A stretch of DNA of 12,570 bases. Origin: Funneliformis mosseae. Its lineage: Eukaryota; Glomeromycota; Glomeromycetes; Glomerales; Glomeraceae. Of this stretch, positions 1-7,582 are shown piece after piece; position 1 is the stretch's first letter, and each line of letters starts with the position of its first letter. The translations under genes and the position numbers were made by a program. The stretch spans positions 1 to 12,570 of the forward strand of contig CAJVPP010003104.1 in NCBI GenBank assembly GCA_910592005.1, written 5' to 3'. The notes under the pieces were generated by a model. It did no database searches. It saw nothing but the letters and a program-made list of their open reading frames with translations, and was not told the DNA's origin.

Positions 1-176
1 TGGTATAAAAAGTCGTGAAAACTTTCCTTATTTTATTTGAATTTAAATTTATTACGAAAAAGGTCGACAGTTTTTTTGAAAAAATTAATTTGTTAAGATT
101 TACATGCAAATTTCGTGAAATTTTATGATTGGAACAGCATTTAGTTAAAATCATTTATTTAAATTAACCGAATTGA
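1..176. other. A+T-rich flank, no gene recognised
   Basis: This stretch leads into the 33-bp repeat. It holds slightly more G+C than the following DNA, including GTCG and GGTCGAC near 13 and 62, so it may be the decayed edge of whatever unit carries the repeat. All frames are short and I see no domain, promoter or RNA gene. Confidence 0.5.
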
Positions 177-341
177 TCGAAGGAACCAGATTTATTATAT
201 CCGGATGAAACGAAGGAACCAGATTTATTATATCCAGATGAAACGAAGGAATCGGATTTATTATATCCGGATGAAATGAAGGAATCCAGATTTATTGTAT
301 CTAATCCAGATTTAAAATATAAATCCAGTTCTAACCTCTAA
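177..341 (+). pseudogene. Open frame of 11-residue repeats (KEPDLLYPDET), fragment
   Basis: One frame of the minisatellite is open from just after a TGA at 174-176 to a TAA at 339-341. It encodes KEPDLLYPDET twice and KESDLLYPDEM once. After the extra T in unit four the frame moves into unrelated sequence rich in Ser, Lys and Asn. There is no ATG upstream of the repeats, and the only in-frame ATG (276-278) lies at the end of the third copy. The repeat is acidic and rich in Pro, Leu and Tyr, with no signal peptide or membrane segment. I do not recognise the family. It may be a relic of a repeat-protein exon or a chance open frame in a minisatellite; no adjacent coding sequence supports a live gene. 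Confidence 0.35.
179..310 (+). repeat. 33-bp minisatellite, about 3.6 copies
   Basis: Three full 33-bp units lie at 179-211, 212-244 and 245-277, followed by a diverged partial unit from 278. Each unit starts GAAGGAA and contains GATTTATTATATCC. The copies differ by few bases (CCGGAT/CCAGAT, ACCAGA/ATCGGA), mostly transitions. The fourth copy has an extra T after GAA and then diverges. Because 33 is a multiple of three, an open frame stays open through the array (177-341, described separately). The units abut, with no unique spacers between them. Confidence 0.9.
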
Positions 342-1119
342 ATGTAACAGACACATATTATATTACTTATACTTGTCTATTAATATTCTTTAACTATGCT
401 TTAAATAAATAATTATACTTATTATTATATAATTTATCTATCAAATACAATTTAATTAATAATTTATCAATTCATACTGAAATATAATATATATAGAAAT
501 TTATAAAAGTTTAGAATAAATTATAATTTTTAATTTTTAAAATTTTTAAATTATAAACTGTTCTTTTTTAATCTTGATAAAAATATTTTTTTAAGATTTT
601 AAACTGAAATTTTATAAAAAATTTGAATAATTTATATAAATAATTATTATTTTTAATAAATTTAATAAATTATCATAAATATATATATATTAAATATTAT
701 TTACTTTTATTTATATTTATTATTAAAATAAAATTAAATAAAATTAATATTGCTTTAATTATTATATTTAATTTTTTATTATTACTTTTATTTAATAATT
801 CATTTTTATTATTTTTATCTATTATAATATTATTAAAATCAATCTTTAATAATTAGTTTTAACTGAAATATTACAACATTTAAATGATTACAAATTAAAT
901 CTAAATTAACTTTTTCCTATACTATTTTTATTTATAAGATACCAAAGAATATAATGGTTGTTTAATATATATAACTAAAGTTAAATCATAAATTTCATTT
1001 GTAATTCATAAACTTATTAAATAAAAAGAAAATTCTAATTTAATTTATGTTATAATAATATAATAATAAATAAAATAATTAATATTTATATTAGATTTAA
1101 AGCTTTTATTAACTATTTA
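342..1119. other. Very A+T-rich low-complexity DNA
   Basis: Almost entirely A and T, with TTTAATAAATTT-like words, short (AT)n runs near 680-690 and runs of T. All six frames are closed every few codons. I see no coding trace, RNA gene or clear terminal repeats here. Confidence 0.7.
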
Positions 1120-1335
1120 TATCAAAATTATAGATGAGGGATGAAACCCCTTAATAACAGTTGAAACTTAGATGAAACTATATTAAAATCATAATAAGGG
1201 ATATGACAAAATCCATTTGATACGACAAAAGCTGAAACTGTTGAAACTATATTAAAAATATAGAAAAGAGTATGACGAAATTATTTTGAGAAGGTTTTGA
1301 CAGGCATCTATAATCAAGATATTATAATTTTGATA
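1120..1335. mobile_element. Possible MITE remnant with inverted ends
   Basis: The left end TATCAAAATTATAGATG (1120-1136) is matched in inverted orientation on the right in two overlapping pieces: CATCTATAAT at 1305-1314 and TATAATTTTGATA at 1323-1335, as if a short insertion or duplication split the right terminus. The interior is less A+T-biased than its flanks and repeats the phrase GAAACTATATTAAAA twice. No convincing target-site duplication is visible. A small non-autonomous DNA element is the best reading, but chance inverted repeats are possible in DNA this A+T-rich. Confidence 0.35.
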
Positions 1336-1488
1336 CTAATTTATTAGAAATTATTATTATATTAATATGAATTTTATCTAATTTTTATTTAATATATATT
1401 ATTATATATATATAATTAATTTATATTTTATCCCTTAAATTATAGAGATTCACAAGTAAATTTATCTGTTTATTTATTATAAATTCTA

Positions 1489-1615
1489 AAGATGGTCCTC
1501 ATAATTATTTTCAAATTTCAATTGAGTTGCAACTTAATTGCGCCATAAGAAAATTTAATTGCGTCACAAGTTACAACTCAATTGTACCATTTTTTTTAAT
1601 TGCGGTGACCATCTT
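1489..1615. mobile_element. 127-bp fold-back MITE, TA target duplication
   Basis: The ends are AAGATGGTC at the left and GACCATCTT at the right, each bordered by TA (1487-1488 and 1616-1617), the target duplication typical of Tc1/mariner-type elements. The inverted similarity runs further inward: AATTA follows after five bases, three of which differ by transitions. A second nested inverted repeat, CAATTGAGTTGCAACTT (1519-1535), matches 1568-1584 with one transition. The whole unit could therefore fold into one long hairpin. It has no coding capacity and would have needed a transposase from elsewhere. Its termini resemble those of the element at 3646-3794. Confidence 0.8.
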
Positions 1616-2196
1616 TAATAAATTTCCTTCTGATTTATTTTTATGAAAATTAAAAGAATTACTAATATAATTAGTCAAAAAAGAGGTTATACTCAATGGT
1701 AAAAAAATATATTTATAAATAAATATATATTTTTTTATCATAATTTATAAAAATTTTAAATTTTTTAATAAAATTTTAACAAATTTAATAAATTGAATGA
1801 TATATTATATAAATTAAAAAAAAAATAAAAATTTTTTAAAATTTTTTAAAATTTTTTATTTTAAAGTTTTATTTATTTGAATTAAATAATAGTAAATTTA
1901 ATTTAAAATTTATATTGACCAATAGCTTCAGTTTTTGGCTTTTGAATAAGGTATAGTATATACTTCTATAATGCTTTCATATAATTTTAGATGATCAGCA
2001 AAATTTTATATTATGTTATTACATTTCTTTGATAGTCATTATATATAGCTAATAAAAAATATTTAATTTATGTGGTAAATACATATTTATATATTCTTAG
2101 AATTTGATTTAAACTATATACTTTATAAAAAAAAATTATTTATTTAAATAATAAAGTTTTATAAATAAATCAAAATTATACTACATAATTATTTGA
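1616..2196. other. A+T-rich DNA with an AT hairpin
   Basis: Low-complexity A+T sequence. Near 1699-1738 an A+T inverted repeat (TAAAAAAATATATTTAT against AATATATATTTTTTTA) could form a hairpin. Runs of T and A around 1815-1860 are simple sequence. The slightly richer patch at about 1915-1980 shows no open frame or recognisable motif. Confidence 0.6.
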
Positions 2197-2403
2197 TACA
2201 CTACCCTTAGAAAAGTATCCAGTTAAACTCTTCTTAACTTACTTGAGATCAGACATATTAACTAGTTATTTTTTAAAAAAAAATAAATCTTCTAGTTCTG
2301 ACGATTAAATACATATGTCTATATTTGTATAATAATACATATATTAGTTTTAATAAACAAAAATATAAACATTTCTCTTTTTTTTTAAAACTGTATCATC
2401 AAT

Positions 2404-2590
2404 ATAGGAAAAAGTCACAAATTAAATGAGTTTAAATGCAAAAAAATAATTAGTTTATGGACAGTTAGAAGAACTTATAAAACTATTGCTCATCTTTTAA
2501 AGATTCTATAAAGCATTGTTACAAATAAAATCACTCGACATGCTAATTCTAGTAATATCAAAAAATCTTTGTGAATTTGAGGAAATATTG
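2404..2590 (+). pseudogene. Tc1-like transposase, N-terminal helix-turn-helix fragment
   Basis: The frame from 2404 reads IGKSHKLNEFKCKKIISLW, then a segment with RTYKTIAHLLKI and, after a stop, ITRHANSSNIKKS. This is the pattern of the first helix-turn-helix domain of Tc1/mariner transposases, which binds the terminal repeats. The expected initiator is ATA at 2404-2406, one G-to-A change from ATG. Stops within the fragment (TAA after the first helix-turn-helix, two TGA near 2575) show it is dead. The usual GRP linker, second DNA-binding domain and all of the DDE catalytic domain are missing. Confidence 0.8.
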
Positions 2591-2603
2591 CAAGAAAAAT
2601 AAA

Positions 2604-2699
2604 AAAAATTTCATTAAAACCTATATTAAACTTATAGAAAGCATGTCACATAGAATCAAAGCATGTATTAGAAGTCAAAGATAGCTTATTGAATATTAA
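2604..2699 (+). pseudogene. Tc1-like transposase, C-terminal fragment
   Basis: In a frame different from the N-terminal fragment the sequence reads TYIKLIESMSHRIKACIRSQ, then TAG, LIEY and TAA at 2697-2699. This resembles the closing helix of Tc1-type transposases, usually of the form 'L..SMP.R..A.I...GW..KY' and then stop. The TAG lies where Trp is expected (TGG to TAG). It starts only tens of bases after the N-terminal fragment ends, so the deletion junction falls at about 2585-2605, in an A-rich run. Confidence 0.75.
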
Positions 2700-2786
2700 A
2701 TATATTAAATATTTTATTTATATCAAAAATCTCAAATAAATAAAATATTATTTTGGTTGATCAGATACTTTTCTGAGAGTAGTATA

Positions 2787-3441
2787 TATATTGATTAAAA
2801 AATTAAAAAGTATTTTAATTCTAATTTACAAAAAAAATAATATATATTAACTTCAACTTATTTAACATTTTAAATCATTTGATTTTTGAGTTAAGATAAA
2901 TTAAAAAATTTTATAAGAATAGTAGTAATTATTAAATATAAATTAAATATTTCTTAAAATAGATTAGCTTTAAAATATTATTATAAAGTTTGTAAATAGA
3001 ATTATAAAATTTTATAATTATATAAAAATAATTTTAAAGTTATTAGTATTTATTTGTAATAATACTAATATTATAATTTTTAGTATATTATAATTATATA
3101 ATATGTAATAATTTATATTTTAATTAATTCTAATAAAAGGTAAACACTTTATTTTTTATTTTAAATATAAATTAATATATAAACATAAAGAAAATTATGC
3201 TTTAAGTACTACTAATAATATATATTTTAATAATAAATGAATAATAAAAGATAATAATATATATACAATATTTTTTTGAATGAAATATGTCTTCTCAATA
3301 TTTAATATAGTTTAAAAGATCATAAAATATTATTAATAAAAAAATTACAAAAATGAACTTAAATCAAGCTATATAACTGATAATATAAGGATACAAAATA
3401 TTTAGAAAAGTAAAAAAATTAGCATAATTAGATTATATTAA
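2787..3441. other. A+T-rich low-complexity DNA
   Basis: No gene, RNA or convincing inverted-repeat element is visible. The sequence consists of A/T words with short palindromes such as TATTATAATTTT, and all frames are closed. The more mixed sequence from about 3280 onward has no recognisable coding trace. Confidence 0.6.
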
Positions 3442-3597
3442 TTAAGGTTACTAAACAAAATCTAAAGATTTTGCAAATCATATAAATAGAAAAAGTAAAA
3501 TTTAGTGAAATTATATTAAAACCTTAGTAAAAAATTAGTGAAACTATAGTTTAGACATTTTGCCAAATCCAAAATGAGTTTAAGCAAGCAACCTTAA
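3442..3597. mobile_element. Possible 156-bp MITE with TTAAGGTT ends
   Basis: The left end TTAAGGTTACT (3442-3452) is mirrored by AGCAACCTTAA (3587-3597), an 11-bp inverted repeat with one transition. Further in, AAAATCTAAAGATTTTGCAAA at the left resembles the complement of TTTTGCCAAATCCAAAAT at the right. TA, or the outer TTAA, could be the target duplication. The interior repeats TTAGTGAAA...TATA twice. The size and ends fit a small non-autonomous element, but the terminal repeat is short. Confidence 0.45.
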
Positions 3598-3645
3598 TAT
3601 CAATATATTATATTTAGATTATGTAAATATATTATATTATGGATA

Positions 3646-3794
3646 AAGATAGCACAGTAACTAGTTATAACTAGTGATAAATAAGAATTACAGGATTATA
3701 ACTAGTTATAATATTAATAAAAATTGAGTCACAACTAGTTGCAATCAGTGACAAATAAGCATTACATAGTTGTAACTAGTTACAGTATCATCTT
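3646..3794. mobile_element. 149-bp MITE with tandem 74-bp core
   Basis: Inverted ends (AAGATAGCACAGTAACTAGT at the left; the complement of the right end begins AAGATGATACTGTAACTAGT) are flanked by TA at 3644-3645 and 3795-3796. The ends differ by three transitions and one transversion. Most of the element consists of two direct copies offset by 74 bp (GATAAATAAG at 3676-3685 against GACAAATAAG at 3750-3759), each carrying ACTAGTT palindromes. It is non-coding. Its outer bases, allowing one gap, match the termini of the element at 1489-1615, so both probably used the same Tc1/mariner-type transposase. Confidence 0.75.
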
Positions 3795-3796
3795 TA

Positions 3797-4199
3797 ATTA
3801 TAGAAATAAGTATAATAAGTAATTTTAATTATAGTAATTGTGAAAAATAATAATAATTTTTTTTAAATTTCAGATCTGATCACGTTTTTTTCTAAACAAA
3901 AAATAAAATTATGATATAAATAACTTATTTATATCCTATTTTAATAAAAATTTGCAGCTCAATAGGATTTCTGATTGTGATGATTAGAACTGTGTCATGA
4001 TAATTAATATAATATCTGCTAAATTTACTAGTATTAAAATGGCTAAAGTATATATAATTATACTTATGTTACTTAAGAGAATTATTCTCAAAGTATACAA
4101 TATGATTATCTTAATATAATATCTTCGTAATCAAGAGTCTTAACTCAGCTATCATATATATTATAAAATAGTTGCACTAAAAGACCACTATTATTATAT
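3797..4199. other. A+T-rich stretch before Tc1 relic
   Basis: Mixed A+T-rich DNA with no open frame. A partial palindrome around 4072-4100 (CTTAAGAGAAT beside TATTCTCAAAG) is the only structure seen. It could be a decayed terminus of the transposase unit that follows, but I could not match it to a right-hand end. Confidence 0.4.
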
Positions 4200-5178
4200 T
4201 AAAACTTTATAGAATAGTAGAGTTTATAAAATTGCAGACTTTTATAAAACAATTGGGTATCTATTAAAAACTCTATACAAATAGATCAAACAGCTTAAAA
4301 ACAATAAATAATCTTAAGCAAAAAAGTTGTTTAAGATATTTAAAGTATTTTACTCCTAATAAACATTATTATTTTAATCAAATTGTAAAATCATAAAATT
4401 GTATTTCAAATAAAGAAATAATAAAAACATTAAAAAAAGTATCCTAATCTTGATATTGTATTCTATATGGTTAGAGAAAACTTTAAGTTCTTAGGTATAA
4501 AATTTGTATTTCTTATTTAGTATCTTTTTTTACTAAAAATGCTATGAATTATCATGTCATTTAAGCAAAGGTTTACAAAAAAAAAGGACAAAATAATATT
4601 ATATTTTCTAATAATTTATCATTTTAAATATTTTATAATACAACCATAGTTTGTTATAAAAATGAAGAATTAATGCCAAAATATGTAACAGTTAAACATC
4701 TTTTTAAAGTTTATATATATGAAGCATTTTGTGCAAAAGAACAATCAGTTTTCACATATTCATTGAGAATATAAATGAGAAGCTTTATCAAAAGATTATA
4801 AATGAAAATTTATTTGAATAAGCTACTCAAGTTCTTGGTAATAAGTGAATATTTTAACAGGAAAATGATCTAAAACATCATGCTAAGCTTATGATTGCTC
4901 TTTTTTAAGAATATTATTTATGAATTTTTGATTAGCCATCTTTATCACTGGAGTTTAATATAATCAAAAATTTATGGGAAATAATAAATAAAAAAGTGGA
5001 AAAGAAGGTTAATACAAAAGTTGCTAAAAAAAATCTATCATATAAGAGGTTTTATAAGGTTAATAAAGGAGGAATAAAAAGCGATTAGTGTAAATTTATG
5101 CATTAATCTTGTAAAGTTAATATCAAGATATTTAGAATTAATAATAGAAAATCAAACACACATAACAGAATTTTAAAA
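4200..5178 (+). pseudogene. Decayed Tc1/mariner-like DDE transposase
   Basis: From about 4640 to the TAA at 5176-5178 the broken frames carry the order of a Tc1-type catalytic domain. They contain NEELMPKYV and VKHLFKVYI, then NEKLYQKIINENLFE, then QENDLKHHAKL with the second catalytic Asp, then PSLSLEFNIIKNLWEII, VEKKVNTKVAKK and a C-terminal end. The third acidic residue, expected as IEN, reads IKN (Glu to Lys, a G-to-A change), so even a repaired frame would be inactive. Stops replace Gln or Trp codons (for example before QEND and before PSLS). Upstream to about 4200 there are weaker N-terminal traces such as NKEIIKTLKKV near 4415. I could not find terminal inverted repeats. Confidence 0.8.
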
Positions 5179-5843
5179 TTTTAATATTTTTTAATGTGTA
5201 TTCAAGAGACATAATATTAAATTTTTATACTTTTTTTAATAAAAATTAGGCAAGATAATTACTAATTTTCATTGTCATATTTTTTTCACCACTACTATAA
5301 ATATAAAATATTTACATTATATTTTTTTATAGACAATTTTGTTTAAGTTTTATATATTACATTTTATTTAAATAATATTTTTTTATTATTTTAATTATAA
5401 ATACAATCTTTAATAAATTATTTATAATAATCTCTACTCTTTGTTAATATTTAACTAATAATAAAAAGAAATTTAAATAATAAAAAAATAAATAAAAGTA
5501 TATATTATTCCTTCAAGTATTTTGTAGGCAAATTTGCCTATAATTTTATTAATAATTAAAATTATTTATAATATTTTTATATATTTTTAAAAAAAATTTA
5601 ATTAAAAATTATATTTTCATAATAAATTTTATAATATTTTCTAAGTAAAAATTCAAAAAAAAAAATGTAATTAATTAGTGAAATTTTAAAGATAAATATT
5701 TAATAAATAATTATGAAAAAAAAATTAAATTTTTAAACTTACATATCTTGCTATTTATTGATTTTAAAAATATGAAAATATAATTATTTAATAAGCCTTA
5801 ATGAAATAAATCCAACAAATTAAATTTTATTTTCTTATAATTA
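5179..5843. other. A+T-rich DNA with one short palindrome
   Basis: Low-complexity A/T sequence separates the Tc1 relic from the LINE end. The perfect 16-bp palindrome TAGGCAAATTTGCCTA at 5525-5540 stands out, and a related GGCAA word occurs at about 5249. No gene, RNA or complete element is visible. Confidence 0.6.
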
Positions 5844-6065
5844 TTTTTTTTTAAAGACGCAGTGATACAATATTTTATTATAAAAATCAGTTTCAGTATA
5901 GCATACATGAAAATCCCAAAACAGATACATAAGTAGAGAAATAAAAATTGCTGCCTAATAATCATTACTAGAAAACTAGCTTCTATCAAACTAACCAATT
6001 TTCCTGTCTAATTTTGATTATAAAGATTTACTAAACAATTATCAATATCAAACTCACTAAAGGAA
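5844..6065 (-). other. Probable LINE 3' untranslated end with A run
   Basis: Between the last coding trace and the flanking A+T desert the sequence keeps LINE-like composition. It then ends in a run of nine A on the - strand (5852 to 5844), just after TCACTGCGTCTTT. LINEs usually end in poly(A) or a simple repeat. A 66-codon hydrophobic open frame (5798-5998, - strand) overlaps this part and runs past the A run; I regard it as fortuitous. The boundary is inferred from composition and the A run only. Confidence 0.5.
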
Positions 6066-6310
6066 TCGTTAGAGCAACTGATTATTACCTATCCAAGAAA
6101 AGGGATCAATGTTGACCACATTTGTAAGAATTATTAATAAAGTAATATGATTTAGAGTATCTGTATTGTTGGTAAATAAAGTGGTAGAGAAACTATTGAT
6201 AAAAAAAGTAACATTTGATATAGCAAAATTGCTTTTCTTTTGTTGCTTTATTATGTGTAAGGATCTTTCTTTGTTTAAAGTTAAATACATCTAGTTTTCC
6301 ATATATTGTT
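6066..6310 (-). pseudogene. LINE C-terminal tail
   Basis: NNIWKTRC near 6285-6310, and then in a shifted frame YLTLNKERSLHIIKQQKKS, resemble the 'IWxxRC...E...' tail that follows the zinc knuckle in this group of elements. The second frame runs to a TAA at 6069-6071 (VNIDPFSWIGNN near its end). Short open frames on the + strand here (for example 6321-6503) are antisense shadows. Confidence 0.6.
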
Positions 6311-6606
6311 ATAGGCTTAAATGAAAATAAAATCAAAAAAAGAGAAAAGAATAAGTAAAGTTGTGAAGGAAGATTTGGTGAATATTGTTAAAGTTGATGA
6401 TAGAGTAGTAGAAACAATATCTTTAATAATGTCAATAAAAGAGAAATTATGTGAATTTGCTTTTAGTGACTATATTGAATATGAGGGTTTAAAAGATTAT
6501 TAATATTGTCTATGAATACAGATTTAGAGGTATAAATGAATAATTATAACTTTAGATGAGCTATGAATTCAGAGATTAGGGATTGCATATATTGTCTGAT
6601 AGTAGA

Positions 6607-6657
6607 ACAAATCCAAAGATGATTAAAGTCTTCGTTATGATTATTACAGGGATAGCA
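6607..6657 (-). pseudogene. LINE C-terminal CCHC zinc knuckle
   Basis: Seventeen codons read CYPCNNHNEDFNHLWIC, giving the spacing C-x2-C-x8-H-x3-C. All four putative zinc ligands and the Trp just before the last Cys are intact. Knuckles of this form end many LINE polyproteins and are thought to bind nucleic acid. Flanking coding (STIRQYMQSLISEFIAHLK, to a stop near 6555) is in the same frame. Confidence 0.8.
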
Positions 6658-6849
6658 TTTTCAGAATGGTAAATATAACTAAGGTTGAATAGCTTTCATA
6701 AAATGAACTATCAGAAGCTGTTCAAGAAAAAATTTGAGTTTTCTACTATGACTTCTTATTTCGGTAAAAGATGTAATAGATGCTGATTCAGTTTAAATGA
6801 AGTGAAAGATTAAAATCTAATTTTCTTATAAGTATTGATACTTAGTATT

Positions 6850-7065
6850 TCATTTGAGATGATAGTAATCAGAAAAATATTTAGTATTAATATAATCTTT
6901 TAAGAAGAAACATAAAGGGCAATGTATAAGTATATTATTAAACGTAGGTATATAGTTAATGAAAGGAATATGATTTAGGGATAAAGTTAAAAAGAAAGAA
7001 AGGAGAGAAGATTTTGCTAAATAGTCAGCCTTATTATTAATATAGATTATTAGAGTGAGCAGCAA
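6850..7065 (-). pseudogene. LINE segment after RNase H (NKADYLAK frame)
   Basis: This frame begins inside the RNase H end with NNKADYLAKSSLLS, whose Asp is the usual fourth catalytic residue. It continues into an Ile/Leu-rich stretch (LNHIPFINYIPTFNN) that in related elements links RNase H to the zinc knuckle. It stops at 6850-6852. The same frame is used by the zinc knuckle at 6607-6657, with stops in between. Confidence 0.7.
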
Positions 7066-7120
7066 CTTTGAAAAGAGAAATAGTTATTTATCGTTTCTTG
7101 ATGACTTTAAAAATAATTGA

Positions 7121-7582
7121 CTAAAAAATATAAAAAGAAACTTTAAACATAAGTGAGAAGTATTGTATTATATTTAATTTAACTATATAATTGTAGGTAT
7201 AAATAAGAGCTAAACTGTCAGTGTGAACAGAAATTGATGAAGTTAAAGGACAAATTAAAAAGACTAAAAGGAGAGCAAATATTTCAGCATTTCTAGAATT
7301 AGCCCAGATAGCAGGAATAGCAGCTGAGAATACTATGTCTAAAGAGTTATGAACCAAACAAAATGCAGAACTTAAATATGATGTAGAAGATGAAGAAACG
7401 AATTTGTAAGATCTATCTGTGTAAAATGTAAGAGATCATTTATTTTGAAGAGCATGATAAAATTCCAATAAAGGTAAACTAGTACTATTGTTTGGTAATA
7501 TATTAAAAATAGTAATAAATAGAGGAGAACTAAAAATGAAATAGTTTGTTGTAATATCAGGTAGGCATACTGTTAAATAGTG
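7121..7582 (-). pseudogene. LINE RNase H domain, longest surviving frame
   Basis: An uninterrupted 153-codon stretch with no ATG start covers the end of the connection region and most of an RNase H domain, the activity that removes RNA from the RNA-DNA hybrid. Three of the four acidic residues are present in order: FYTDRS (Asp), RNAEIFALLL (Glu) and ISVHTDSLALI (Asp). Upstream the frame reads SLPLLEFYHALQ. The fourth region, VAAHSNN and then NNKADYLAKSS, lies downstream at about 7005-7065 but in different frames, so a frameshift separates the domain from its last Asp. It is part of the LINE and not a separate gene. Confidence 0.85.

Larger units (their letters stand above)
2199..2784 (+). mobile_element. 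Internally deleted Tc1/mariner-like element
   Basis: The termini are inverted repeats at least 28 bp long. The left begins CACTACCCTTAGAAAAG; the right, read on the other strand, begins TACTACTCTCAGAAAAG. TA dinucleotides flank both ends (2197-2198 and 2785-2786). All seven differences over those 28 positions are transitions. The interior holds the N-terminal DNA-binding part of a Tc1-like transposase followed directly by its extreme C-terminus, with the catalytic core absent. At 586 bp it is well under the 1.2-1.7 kb usual for autonomous Tc1/mariner elements. It is best read as a deletion derivative once mobilised by a relative. Confidence 0.85.

Noticed and set aside
179..310. Short regular repeats resembling a CRISPR array
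   Set aside because: The 33-bp units abut directly with no spacers, there are no cas genes, and the surroundings are eukaryotic transposons.
1699..1738. A/T hairpin as a transcription terminator or origin
   Set aside because: It is only A and T, such inverted repeats are expected by chance here, and no gene lies upstream.
342..5843. Mitochondrial or plastid origin, given extreme A+T content
   Set aside because: No organellar gene, rRNA or tRNA is visible, and nuclear-type DNA transposon remains are spread through the region.
5798..5998. 66-codon hydrophobic frame that could be a small membrane protein
   Set aside because: It spans the likely LINE 3' end and runs past the A run into A/T desert. 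Hydrophobic translations are expected from T-rich DNA, and no start context or neighbour supports a gene.
6321..6503. Open frame of 60 codons with ATG on the + strand, Lys/Glu-rich
   Set aside because: It lies antisense to the LINE between the zinc knuckle and C-terminal tail, and has no domain or upstream signal. It is a shadow of the degraded coding strand.
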